Shown: piece after piece, positions 52,953 to 62,633 of the stretch
Position numbering within the stretch: position 1 is the stretch's first letter
How the letters are laid out: every line of letters starts with the position of its first letter
Assembly: GCA_011947345.1 (NCBI GenBank)
Contig: JAAVTG010000538.1
Span: forward strand, 434,001 to 498,000
Direction: 5' to 3'
Length of the DNA: 64,000 nt
DNA from: Phytophthora quininea
Taxonomy: Eukaryota; Oomycota; Peronosporomycetes; Peronosporales; Peronosporaceae
Position numbers and translations under genes: made by a program
The notes under the pieces: model-generated
Database searches by the model: none
Told to the model about the DNA's origin: nothing
What the model saw: the letters and a program-made list of their open reading frames with translations, nothing else

Positions 52953-54627
52953 ATGGCAGGCCTTCATCGCTTCTGGAGTCTCTACGACGACGACACCTGC
53001 AGCGGGGCTCCGATGGGGGTGTATGCGTTGAAGGAGAATAACTGCGTCAACTTAGTCGCAGCCAACGACTCCAGCTGCATCGAAGCGTTCCTGAACGGGA
53101 CCTTGATCGGATATTTGAACCAGAGCTGCCACGAGGAACGTGGCGATGGTTTTGACGAAGTCTACCAGGGCGAGCCGTACGTCGCGTGTGATTACTATTA
53201 TGAAGACAACTGCGACGACTATTTCGACACGGTGTCCTATCGAGCTACAGGGAAGTGCGAGGCGCTCTACACCAACGAAGATATCTTCAAAAGCGCCATC
53301 ATTGAGACTACCGGTGGGAACATTACGTTCACGCGCAATGAAGGCACCCCGTACTGTCCTGGCGAAGGTGGTGGTGGCTACTATCCGTTCACGATCACCC
53401 AGGAGGATGTCGCTCACGGCGAATGCATCTACTACAAAGATCTTGGCGGGTTGATCTTTTACAATTCATCGGCGGCATTATCGTATTCGTCGACATCGGG
53501 TTCATCGTCTCCTTCATCGAATTCGTCGTCTTCTTCGTCGTCGTCATCAGGTCTTAGTGGTGGTGCGATCGCTGGGATTATCGTCGGCGCAGTGGTTGTC
53601 GTTGCGTTGATTACCGTCTTGGGATGCTGTCTCTACAAGAGGAAGAAGCGGAACAAAAGTATCACTACACGCTCCTTGCAAGACCCTTTGGTTGCCGGAT
53701 GGACAGGCACCACCGGAGAGACTGATGTATCGACGCTCGGGCCGGGACTTTGGACCGACGAAGCCATCATCGCAGCCCGAGTTCCTCGAGACCAGATCAT
53801 TCTGGAAGCTCTCGTCAGCCGTGGAGGGTTTGGAGAGATCTACCGCGGCAAATACAACCGCGAAGACGTCGCCATCAAGATGTTGTTCCCGGAAGTGAGA
53901 AGCGATCTCAAAAGGTCAATTCGTTCCTGGCCGAGGCCAAGCTCATGGCGGGGCTAAGCCACCCGCATATCGTCCGGTTCGTCGGTGTATCGTGGGGTCA
54001 CTGAGCGACCTATGTGTCCTCACAGAGTTTATGAAAGGTGGAGATCTACGAGCTCTGCTGAAGAACTTCGAGGCGCAACGCCACCCGCAAGGCTTCGACG
54101 AAGACAAGCTCCGCATCGCCTACCACATCGCGCAGGCTTTAACGTATCTACACTCGCTGAACCCGATCGTGATCCACCGCGACTTGAAATCCAACAACGT
54201 GCTGCTGACTGAGAGTTTGGACGCGAAACTCACGGACTTCGGCGTCTCGAGAGAGCGAGAACTGCAGACGATGACGGCGGGAGTGGGCACGATGCTGTGG
54301 ATGGCTCCGGAGATCATGCTGGGCGAGCGCTACGACGAGAAGGCCGACATTTTCTCGTTCGGTGTGCTGCTGTCCGAGCTGGACCAGCAGTCTTTGCCAT
54401 ACACCCACGCTCGGACGGATTCGGTGACGGGCATGAAGGTCTCGGACGCGATGATTCTACAGAAGGTGACGTCAGGGGTGTTGCAAGTGTCGTTTTCTGA
54501 GCAATGCTTGGCAGCTATTGTGCAGCTTGGAAGTGAGTGTGTTTCGCTGGATCCAGCTTCCCGTCCGTCGTCCCCGATGGTGGTTTATCGTCTACAGACG
54601 ATCATGCGCGAGTCCTACGGTCTGTAA
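52953..54627 (+). CDS. Receptor-like TKL protein kinase (two frame breaks)
   Basis: About 558 residues. A Cys-rich extracellular domain (CSGAPMG, NNCVN, NQSCHEE, DNCDDYF) is followed by a Ser-rich stalk, one membrane helix (IAGIIVGAVVVVALITVLG) with a basic stop-transfer KRKKRNK, and a kinase domain: GGFGEIYRG loop, VAIKM lysine, VIHRDLKSNNVLL, DFGVSRE and MAPEIM. The HRDLKSNN pattern is typical of TKL kinases. Two single-base losses: A run at about 53910-53913 (restores KKVNSFLAEAKLMAGL) and G run at 53994-53997 (restores VSWGSLSDLCVLTEF). The ATG at 52953 leaves no signal peptide, and the open frame upstream (KKRKRKRK) does not supply one, so the true 5' end is probably missing. Confidence 0.82.
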
Positions 54628-54962
54628 GTTGCAGTCTGCAACTTGCGGGAGGACCAATTATCCCGATGAGTGCTTGCTTTAGTGTTCAATAAAGCAAGAA
54701 ATTGAGCAAGTCACATCGTGATCCGCTTTCGATTCTGGCATTCGGGGCGGGATCACGTCACGCTGCGCTTCTGCATGCAGAAGCGCAGCCCCTTCTTGTC
54801 ATATCCCTGCTGGCTGTGTTCGAACGCGACTAGAAGTCCCCTCAACAAATGTGCTGCACAGGTTCGTGCTTCGCTTCTACTGCCAGGATCCCACCGGAAC
54901 TCGATAAAAATCTTTAGTCGCGCGGTCAGCGCGAGGACTTTCCTGGCCGGTGCGGTCTGTCG
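54628..54962. other. Intergenic, kinase to LPMO-9
   Basis: 335 bp. TTCAATAAAGC at 54685-54695 resembles a polyadenylation signal for the kinase. Confidence 0.4.
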
Positions 54963-54980
54963 ATCACTTTCCGATTTACT
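54963..54980 (+). promoter_or_regulatory. Initiator of LPMO-9
   Basis: ATCACTTTCCGATTTACT, about 30 bp before the ATG at 55013. Confidence 0.55.
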
Positions 54981-55012
54981 CGCAACCAAGTCGAAGCGCA
55001 TTCCCAGTCAAC

Positions 55013-56167
55013 ATGGTTGCCCCTGCGAGAAGCTTCCCGTCGGTTCTTGCTGCCGCGACGCTGCTTGCTACAGCCCATGGCCACGGCTACATGACGGCGC
55101 CGAAGGTGACCTTCCTGTCCTCATCGACGGACAACACGCAGTTCATCGCCACCATCGAGTCGTCGGCGTCGGGATTCAGCGGGAGCTTCTCCGGATCGCC
55201 TGCCGACAACACCGCCGCCTTCACCACCGCCTTCAAGGCCAGCTCGTACTCGTCGCTGAAGGAACTTATCAACGACAAGGCCACCATCACAGTAACCGAC
55301 GCCACGCTCACCTGCGGCTCGTGCGACCCGGACGAGACGGCTCAACCGCTCCCTGACCAGTACGTTGAATGGTCTCACTCGTCGTCCGAAGGCTTTACGT
55401 CTTCGCATGAAGGACCGTGCGAAGTCTGGTGCGACGACACCCGCGCGTTTCAAGATGATGACTGCGCCGCGGACTACACGAGTGCTCCAGCTGAGCTGCC
55501 CTACGACCGAGACTCCTGCACGGGCGCCAGCACGTTGACCTTCTACTGGTTGGCGCTGCACTCATCGACGTGGCAGGTCTACGTCAACTGCGCTCCTTTG
55601 GAGTCCTCGTCGGGTACCAGCACTTCTAACAACACCAGCTCGACGACAACCAGCAGTTCATCGACAGCGACGACTTCAGGGTCGACGACGAGTACGACGA
55701 CTAGCACCAGCACATCCTCTCCGTCAGCCAGCACGACTACGGAAAACTCCGGAACGACCTCTACGACAACAGGAAACTCTGGAACGTCGACTACGACTGG
55801 CAGCTCCGGAAATACGGGCACCACCGGCACCTCCACCACGACGTCGACTACGACCGGGAGCACCGGAAATACGGGCACCAGTGGTACGTCCACTACGACG
55901 GGAAGTTCTGGAACGACCTCAAACCAATGGACTTCGACATCTTCGACCGGATCGACAACAAAACGTGGCTGGACGACGTCTTCGACTGGTTCCGCGACGA
56001 ACGGAGGCGGGACCGCCAACTCGACGACTGGCACGTCGACTACCGGCAACGAATACCAGAAAACAAGCGGCACCGTCTCACCGAGCAACAACACGGCCAG
56101 TGGAGGTTGGGGCAACACCAACACCAATGCGAACGGATGGGGCACCAGCTTCGGTTTCCGCCACTAA
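55013..56167 (+). CDS. LPMO-9, AA17-like with long Gly/Ser/Thr tail
   Basis: 384 residues, the longest of the cluster. Signal peptide MVAPARSFPSVLAAATLLATAHG, then HGYM. Residues about 30-195 are almost the same as LPMO-1, DNA included, while signal peptide, upstream region and tail are unrelated. The linker is made of repeated GNTGTSGTSTTTGSS-like units, switching to Asn/Gly/Trp-rich sequence and ending GWGTSFGFRH; it lacks the Lys-Cys-Arg-Arg end. A frameshift within the repeats could have replaced the original end. Confidence 0.88.
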   Translation: MVAPARSFPSVLAAATLLATAHGHGYMTAPKVTFLSSSTDNTQFIATIESSASGFSGSFSGSPADNTAAFTTAFKASSYSSLKELINDKATITVTDATLTCGSCDPDETAQPLPDQYVEWSHSSSEGFTSSHEGPCEVWCDDTRAFQDDDCAADYTSAPAELPYDRDSCTGASTLTFYWLALHSSTWQVYVNCAPLESSSGTSTSNNTSSTTTSSSSTATTSGSTTSTTTSTSTSSPSASTTTENSGTTSTTTGNSGTSTTTGSSGNTGTTGTSTTTSTTTGSTGNTGTSGTSTTTGSSGTTSNQWTSTSSTGSTTKRGWTTSSTGSATNGGGTANSTTGTSTTGNEYQKTSGTVSPSNNTASGGWGNTNTNANGWGTSFGFRH

Positions 56168-56648
56168 ATCCTGGCATCTCCGTCGTCGATGTTCGAGAGG
56201 CAGCGTCAACAAGTGTCTGTAGCGTGGTGAACACATCCTGGGATGCCATATCGGCCCTGGAGAAACCGCCGTAGAGTAGCGTTAACTTCGTCTCAATCAT
56301 GCCCTCCAATCCAGCTTTCGCGATCGTTGATGCCTACGGCATGAACGCCACCGCACATCTCTGAACGAGCACCGTCGGGAGTCCCGACGGGACAGCAACA
56401 CATACGCCCGTTATTTTGACTTGTCATTTGTGAAGGATACTTTCCATCCCCAGCTGGGATTGCAGAGCGGAGACCAGACCTCTGCGAATGTAAAAGCAAA
56501 GCCAGAAGAGGATTGCAATGAGCTTGTGTGGCAATCCGCAGGAGATTATTAACGCGAAGAGAACCCCGACCCCCAGCCTCGCTGTTCGAGCTGGATAGGA
56601 AATGCTCGCCATTGAGTAACACACGCCGTCGTCCTCAAGTAGAACAGC
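56168..56648. other. Intergenic, LPMO-9 to LPMO-10
   Basis: 480 bp; nothing recognised. Confidence 0.45.
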
Positions 56649-57676
56649 ATGAGAGTGTCTGCAGCGTTCGCCGCGACGCTTTCGGTGTTTGCGTCGTTCG
56701 CCGCTCAGCAAGTGTCGGCTCACGGCTACCTCGTGCAGCCACTGGCCCTGTTCATCAGCAAAAACATCGACATCACGCAGTACTCGGCGACCATTGACAG
56801 CAAAGCTCTGTTCCCAAGCGGCTCGTTCAGCACTACCCCGAGGGCCAACGTCGCTTCCTTCGTCGAGAACTTCAAAAAGTCGTCCTACAAGACCATCAAG
56901 GCGATGACCGACGCCAACCAAAAGCTGGTTTCGAGCGACGCGACCAAGACCTGCGGCTTCACGGACCCGAGCAAGACCAGCTACGGCGCACTCAACGACA
57001 CCATTTACTTCGGTAGGAGCCCCGACCTGTCGAAAGCCGAAGGATTCGTGATTGGCCACGAAGGCCCGTGCGAAACCTGGTGTGACGACAACAAGGCCCA
57101 GACAAATATGAACTGTCAGGTGGCGTACAACGTCGAAGGCGGTGGCGCTGCGCCGGTGCCCATCGACGCCTCCGTGTGCAAGAATGCCAAGCGTCTGACG
57201 TTTTACTGGATCGCCATGCACGGTCCCTCGTGGCAAGTTTACGGTGCGTTGGACTCGATCGGTGTGGTTTCTGTCGTGTTTAGGAACTCATGAATTGTTG
57301 TGGTAACCTTCTAGTGAACTGCGTGAACATCAACGGCAGCAAGGGCGGCTCGGGCACTTCCCAGAGCTCTACGGATACAGGAACCAACACTCAGACGTCC
57401 ACTGCTTCGAGTTCGACGGGGACAGGAACCAATTCGTCGCCTTCGACGCAGGACTCTGCGACTACGACGAATGCGCCGACGACCACCACCACGCCAAGCG
57501 TTGGCGAGGAAGCCTCGACCCCCACTGCAGCCCCTGAAGCTGAAACCACGGCACCTTCGACAGATACGACGACTCCTACTGCTGCATCCCCGCCAGCTTC
57601 ATCGACCGGAGAAGCCAGCGGCACCGATGGGGCCCAGACTACCGGTGAGAAATGCACTCGCCGAATGCGCAGCTAA
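56649..57676 (+). CDS. LPMO-10, divergent AA17-like, one intron
   Basis: 318 residues from two exons (56649-57243 and 57315-57676); the 71 bp GT-AG intron sits inside the last strand, rebuilding WQVYVNCVNIN. It is the only cluster member with an intron. Signal peptide to QQVSA, then HGYL. The catalytic domain is the most divergent: ITQYSATIDSKALFPSGSF, GHEGPCETWCDDNKA, FYWIAMHGPSWQVY. The invariant HxGPCE is kept. Ser/Thr linker and terminal KCTRRMRS. Confidence 0.86.
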
Positions 57677-58051
57677 ATAGCCTAAAGCAGCGTTTGCTAC
57701 TGCACGGTACAGACGATATGTGTGTAGCACTGCGTGTAAAGTCAATAGACGTCATGAGTTTCCTTTCGTGTGCGCACTGCGCATGGTGGCGACGATCGGT
57801 ATTTGATGCCTCAATTCTGCGTTGTACAGACAGTAAAGAACATGATGTATGGGAAATGGATAGCCGATAGGCGCAATTTTGCGGACGACGGCAGCAAGTA
57901 GTTGCATGTGCTGGATCGAAGCGATTAAAGCTTGCTTCTCAAAAGAGATAAACTGTCAATGTAATAATACGAGTCTCCAAGAAACATCTATTTCATTGCC
58001 TTCAACTCATGACACCAAACATTTTTAAAGCAACAAACCATGAACTGACGT
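57677..58051. other. Intergenic, LPMO-10 / LPMO-11 (convergent)
   Basis: 375 bp, nothing recognised. Confidence 0.45.
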
Positions 58052-58860
58052 TTAGCTTCGGCGACGATTACACTTTGCACCAGTCCATTCGTCTACCTGT
58101 GGCGTTGCCTTAGTTGCCGCTGGCGTCGCGGCTGGCGCATCTGTGGTCGTCTCCGTTGCAGGAGCATCCGTAGTCGTTTCAGCCTCAGCGCCAGTGTCGG
58201 CAGTTGGTGTCTTGGTGGTGACTGCAGGATTGGTGGTCTTCTTGGTAGTGGAGGTCTTTGACTTGGAACTGCCAGTCAACGGCACACAGTTCAAGTACAG
58301 CTGCCATGGAAGGCCGTGCAGCGCGATCCAGTATGACTGCATCATAGAGGCGCCGGCGCAGACGTCTTTGTCATACGGTAGCGATGCCGGCTTCTCTGGG
58401 TAGTTGAGGGCGCAGTTGTCGTCCTTGAAGGCCAGCTTGTCGTCGCACCACACCTCGCAAGGGCCTTGGTGAGATAACCCAAAGTCGACCCACTGCACCT
58501 TGGGAGGCAAACTGCGGGCCGTGCCGTTTGCGAGCGAGAAGCCGCATTTGGCCGTGGCCTTGCCGAACGGAGACAGCGACTGCAGCTTCATGGTCTTGTC
58601 TGCCAGGTCCTTGAGCGACGTATACTTGCTCTTTTGAAGGCCGTCCAATACGCTTTGGTGTTGCCCTCAGGAGTGCCGCCGTAGGACATGCCGGAAGGAC
58701 ACGGCAAATACTTTTGGCCATCGATGAGCCCCGCGTAGTTGGTGGTTGGGTACCCCACCGACCAGGTCGGCATTGGGTTGTTCATGTAGCTGTGAGCCTC
58801 GGAACGAGCGGCGAAAGCCACAGCGATGGCCGCGACGGCAGCTAGTGAAGACGAAACCAT
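58052..58860 (-). CDS. LPMO-11, HSYM-type AA17-like (one frame break)
   Basis: About 269 residues. Signal peptide MVSSSLAAVAAIAVAFAARSEA, then HSYM, the variant start of LPMO-11 to 14. NTKAYWTAF and KSKYTSLKDL are in different frames; one base lost in the T run at 58632-58635 (minus-strand AAAA) explains it. The domain has SHQGPCEVWCDDKL (Gln replaces Glu after the candidate copper His) and YWIALHGLPWQLYLNCVPLTG. Short Thr/Ala linker; ends KCNRRRS. Confidence 0.85.
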
Positions 58861-59533
58861 TGCGGGATGCTGCTACGACGGAGGATTCTAGAATGAGTCG
58901 CACTGACGAACAACCGTGCCAAAAGACCTTCTCTAAATTGTCTGTCCCAACGGGAGCAGCTCAAGGCTTTGCTGCTGGCGCAGAACGCGAACTCGCTGTC
59001 AAATCCGAGGGATTCCTTTGAGCCGTAAGCTTCCAGTTATTGCACTGTTCAGTTGTCTGCCATCTTTGCGTTTAGAGGCGCCCGCATGAAGAGAAACTCT
59101 GGCAGTGTGTTCGTAGTTTGCGGGAGGATGAAAGTCTTCGGGGCAGATTAAGTTTTTAATCTCGTTACTTGGCAATCCGGAATTCATCACCAAAGTGTGA
59201 GTACCCGCTAAAACTCTTCTCGCAATCCAGATGGGATCAGCTAGTTCAGCCTTCAAACATAATCCGCGCACAGCATAATATGTACAGGCGACCTGCTCCT
59301 TGATTGTCAAGGTCGGCAGGTTTGGTAAAGGTGACCGTCGAATTGGGACATATTGGCGACTTTGGCGTGGAAATCGGGAATGGAGCTCATCTACTCGGCG
59401 CTTTTACCAACACGATCGACGAGTGTACACGCGGAATCAAGAACTCCGTTCACAACATCAACGTTGGATTCTCAATTGGACAGACGTAACAAACATGCTA
59501 CAGTACGAAGCTGAGGCTGCGGGCGCGCTTAAC
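58861..59533. other. Intergenic, LPMO-11 to LPMO-12
   Basis: 670 bp. A weak initiator for LPMO-11 (minus CGACTCATTCTAGAATCC, 58883-58900). No other feature. Confidence 0.4.
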
Positions 59534-60454
59534 TTAGTTACGGCGGTGACGACGCACAGAGCACTTGTCCGTCGTAGTCGTAGTCGTTGAGGTGCTTGGG
59601 GCAGTCGTCGCCGCTGGAGCATCTGTCGTGGCCTCCGTATCAGCTTCACCGTCGACAGCAGACGCGCTTTCGTCGTCGATGCTAGCCTCGTTAGAAGTCG
59701 TAGTAGTTATCGTTGACGTGGACGGTGACGTTGTGGTGGTTGTGGCCGTTGTGGTCGACGGGGCTGTGGTGATGGTTGATGTTGACGTCGACGGTGAAGT
59801 CGTGGTCGTTGAGGTCGTCGGGGTCGACTTGCTGGTAGAGCTGCCAGAGCCGCTGCTGTACGATCCAGTCAGCGGTGCGCAGTTGATGTACACCTGCCAC
59901 GGCAGTCCGTGCAGCGCCAACCAGTACGACGTCAGCATGGAGGAGCCCGAGCACTTGGACGAGTCGTACGGGAGTTTGGCTGGGTCGCTAGTGTAGTCCA
60001 GAGCGCAGTTCCAGTCTTCGAACACCAACGTGTCATCGCACCAGACCTCGCAAGGACCTTCGTGCGAGGACGTCAGCTGGTTCCATTCAACCTCTTCAGG
60101 CAGATCTCGAGCTGTGCCGTTGGCAAGCGAGAATCCGCACGCGAGGGTAGCTGTGCCGAACGTGGCCATTGTCTGCACCTCGGCGGTTTGAGTGATGAGG
60201 TCCTTGAGCGATGTGTACGAGCTCTTGTTGAAAGCTGTCCAATACGCCTCGGTGTTGTCGTACGGGTCGGTCGAGTACGACATACCGTCGGGAACCGGCA
60301 GATACGTGTCGCCTTCGATAGTCGCAGCAAAGCTGTTGGTCGACCAGCTGACCGGCCACGTCGGAAGCGGCAAAATCATGTTGCTGTGGGCATTGGTCTG
60401 ACCGACGAGCGCAGCAGCAGCCAGTACTACCAGCGTAGAAGATGGAAACAGCAT
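59534..60454 (-). CDS. LPMO-12, HSNM-type AA17-like
   Basis: 306 residues from the ATG at 60454 (MLFPSSTLVVLAAAALVGQTNA, then HSNM); upstream frame extension rejected because the initiator lies within it. Catalytic domain: LPLPTWPVSWSTNSFAATIE, YWTAFNKSSYTSLKDL, SSHEGPCEVWCDDTLVFEDWNC and WLALHGLPWQVYINCAPLTG. Very similar to LPMO-13, so a recent tandem pair. Thr/Ser linker and end KCSVRRHRRN. Confidence 0.9.
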   Translation of the reverse strand: MLFPSSTLVVLAAAALVGQTNAHSNMILPLPTWPVSWSTNSFAATIEGDTYLPVPDGMSYSTDPYDNTEAYWTAFNKSSYTSLKDLITQTAEVQTMATFGTATLACGFSLANGTARDLPEEVEWNQLTSSHEGPCEVWCDDTLVFEDWNCALDYTSDPAKLPYDSSKCSGSSMLTSYWLALHGLPWQVYINCAPLTGSYSSGSGSSTSKSTPTTSTTTTSPSTSTSTITTAPSTTTATTTTTSPSTSTITTTTSNEASIDDESASAVDGEADTEATTDAPAATTAPSTSTTTTTTDKCSVRRHRRN

Positions 60455-60496
60455 TCTCGATGAGCGGACTTGAACGATCGATAGATGAGCTTGTAA

Positions 60497-60517
60497 GCGA
60501 GCAAATAGGAGAGTGAC
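60497..60517 (-). promoter_or_regulatory. Initiator of LPMO-12
   Basis: Minus strand reads GTCACTCTCCTATTTGCTCG, about 45 bp before the ATG. Confidence 0.55.
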
Positions 60518-60946
60518 AAGAAGGAAGTGCCGCATAGAAATCAAAGGCGTGTCCGGGGTTCGTTGGTAGTGGCAGTCGCGTCGAAATTGTTGTACTGCAG
60601 AGGCGATGACTCTCTTGACGTATCCTTTTACACGGACATGCCGCCGGCCGGATCGGAATTGATGTCATGCGCGCTCTGCTGTACCAGATGGGAGGTCTAA
60701 CAGCGGCAGACTCTGCTTGTCGGGTGGTTGCTCTAGATAACATCTTTTCCATGCCCCGGCTCAGGACTGAGCGACTTCGATAACGAAGCAAATCATTGTC
60801 GACTAGCGCAATGAACTTCAAACTCTGTCGATGAAAAGCACGTTGCTATTTCTTGTGAATCTACGCTCTCAGACACACAACATTATCAACTCACTACATG
60901 CACAGAAGACGAAGCTGCTAAGTGGCGGAGCGAGCACAATTCCGTT
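60518..60946. other. Intergenic, LPMO-12 to LPMO-13
   Basis: 430 bp; nothing recognised. Confidence 0.45.
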
Positions 60947-61855
60947 CTAATTGCGGCGGTGACGACGAACGGAGCACTTGTCCGAGGTGGCGGTGGCGCT
61001 GGTAGCAGTTGGCGTGGTTGTCGTGGCCGCAGTCGTCGACACAGGGGCAGTCGTCGTCGTTTCGCTCTCATCGGATGAAGTCGTCGTAGCATCTGAGCTG
61101 GTCGTGGCAGCAGAAGCCGACGCTTCCTCCGAGGTGGCGTAGTCGTTCGTGAAGCTAGCGTCGGCCGCCGTAGACGCGCTCGCGCTGGTCGTGGTTGTAG
61201 TCCCGGTGGTGGTCGACGAGTCATCGCCAACAGCCGAGGCGTCCACAGAGCTGCTGAGGTCTCCGGTCAGAGGGGCGCAGTTCGTGTACACTTGCCACGG
61301 CAGCGCATGCAGAGCCAGCCAGATGGACGTGAGCATCGACGCGCCTTCGCACTTGGCAACGTCGTAGGGCAACTTGGCGGGGTCGCTGGTGTAGTCCAAA
61401 GCGCAGTTCCAGTCCTCAAATACCAGCGTGTCGTCGCACCAGACTTCGCACGGTCCTTCATGCGACGACGTCAATTGGTTCCACTCGACCTCGGCCGGCA
61501 AGTCGCGGGCCGTGCCGTTGGCGAGCGAGAAGCCGCACTCGGCCGTAGCTGTGCCGAACGTGGCCATCGTTTGCAGCACCTGGGTTTCCTTGGCGAACTC
61601 AAGCAGCGACGTGTAGTTACTGGCGTTGAACGCAGTCCAGTAGGCTACGGTGTTATCGTACGGGTCGGTCGAGTACGACTGGCCGTCGGGGACTGGCAGA
61701 TAGTCCTCGCCTTCGATCGTTCCTGACGGGCTGTTGGTGCCCCACGACACGGGCCACGTCGGCAGCGGCAGGATCATGTAGCTGTGGGCATGGACGGTAG
61801 TGGCTAGGCCAGTAGCGGCCAGGATAACGAGGTTCACGGACGGAGAGGCGGCCAT
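60947..61855 (-). CDS. LPMO-13, HSYM-type AA17-like
   Basis: 302 residues. Signal peptide MAASPSVNLVILAATGLATTVHA, then HSYM. Same layout as LPMO-12: PLPTWPVSWGTNSPSGTIEG, YWTAFNASNYTSLLEF, SSHEGPCEVWCDDTLVFEDWNC, WLALHALPWQVYTNCAPLTG. The linker has acidic and Ser/Thr patches; ends KCSVRRHRRN, identical to LPMO-12. Confidence 0.9.
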   Translation of the reverse strand: MAASPSVNLVILAATGLATTVHAHSYMILPLPTWPVSWGTNSPSGTIEGEDYLPVPDGQSYSTDPYDNTVAYWTAFNASNYTSLLEFAKETQVLQTMATFGTATAECGFSLANGTARDLPAEVEWNQLTSSHEGPCEVWCDDTLVFEDWNCALDYTSDPAKLPYDVAKCEGASMLTSIWLALHALPWQVYTNCAPLTGDLSSSVDASAVGDDSSTTTGTTTTTSASASTAADASFTNDYATSEEASASAATTSSDATTTSSDESETTTTAPVSTTAATTTTPTATSATATSDKCSVRRHRRN

Positions 61856-61886
61856 TTTTGACAGTGCTGCGTTTGCTTGTTTGACT

Positions 61887-61905
61887 GCGAATTGGAAAGT
61901 GAGCT
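61887..61905 (-). promoter_or_regulatory. Initiator of LPMO-13
   Basis: Minus strand reads AGCTCACTTTCCAATTCGC, strong match, about 30 bp before the ATG at 61855. Confidence 0.65.
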
Positions 61906-62633
61906 AGAAGGCTTTCGTCGTTGACACCGAGCAGTGATCTCGCTGGAGTCACAGTCAATGTGGCTGCTCCAGCCACAGTGTCTCGAAAGGCACCGATTGC
62001 ACGCTTCCACTCCATGGTCACCGCAGGTAAATGTGCATTTTGGCGCCCTGCTGACAGCAGCTGGAGGCGGATCAATGCACACCCGATCCGACCAAGTACA
62101 CGCGTGGTTGGCTTCGGCGATGGCATCTGTGCCGGGACGACCCACTGGAAGAGTTCTGACAGGGCCAAACACATCGATCTCCTTGACGAAAACCTTCACC
62201 ACCTGCACCGAGCGCTGGTCACATCTTGCTGAGACTGCTGAGACCAGCCACACCGTACGATCAGCGAAGATTGTTCGGTGGCAACAGCTGGTATAGGCGG
62301 CGCCCTACACTGCAACTTGCGCTGTTCTCCGAGGCCGCCAAAGCCTTTTGGTTGGTGGCAGACTGGCGGATGTAGTCCTGCATGACTCTAGTCATCCACC
62401 ACATGGGTCACGATAACATCTTTAAGCAGCTCCACGAAACCAGCGGCCGACGTGTACCGGCAAAAACGCATAGAAAGCGTATGCGATCCACAGAATTGCA
62501 GCACGAGCACGCTTCGTTTCCGCGAGTGCTGACAGCACCGACGGATGCTATTGACATTGAACGCGTTGTATTTGACACTCAGCATGTACACACATCCTGT
62601 TGGGTTACCCGCCGAAAACTTCTACACTCAAAT
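61906..62633. other. Intergenic, LPMO-13 to LPMO-14
   Basis: 730 bp; open frames on both strands without domains. Nothing recognised. Confidence 0.45.
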
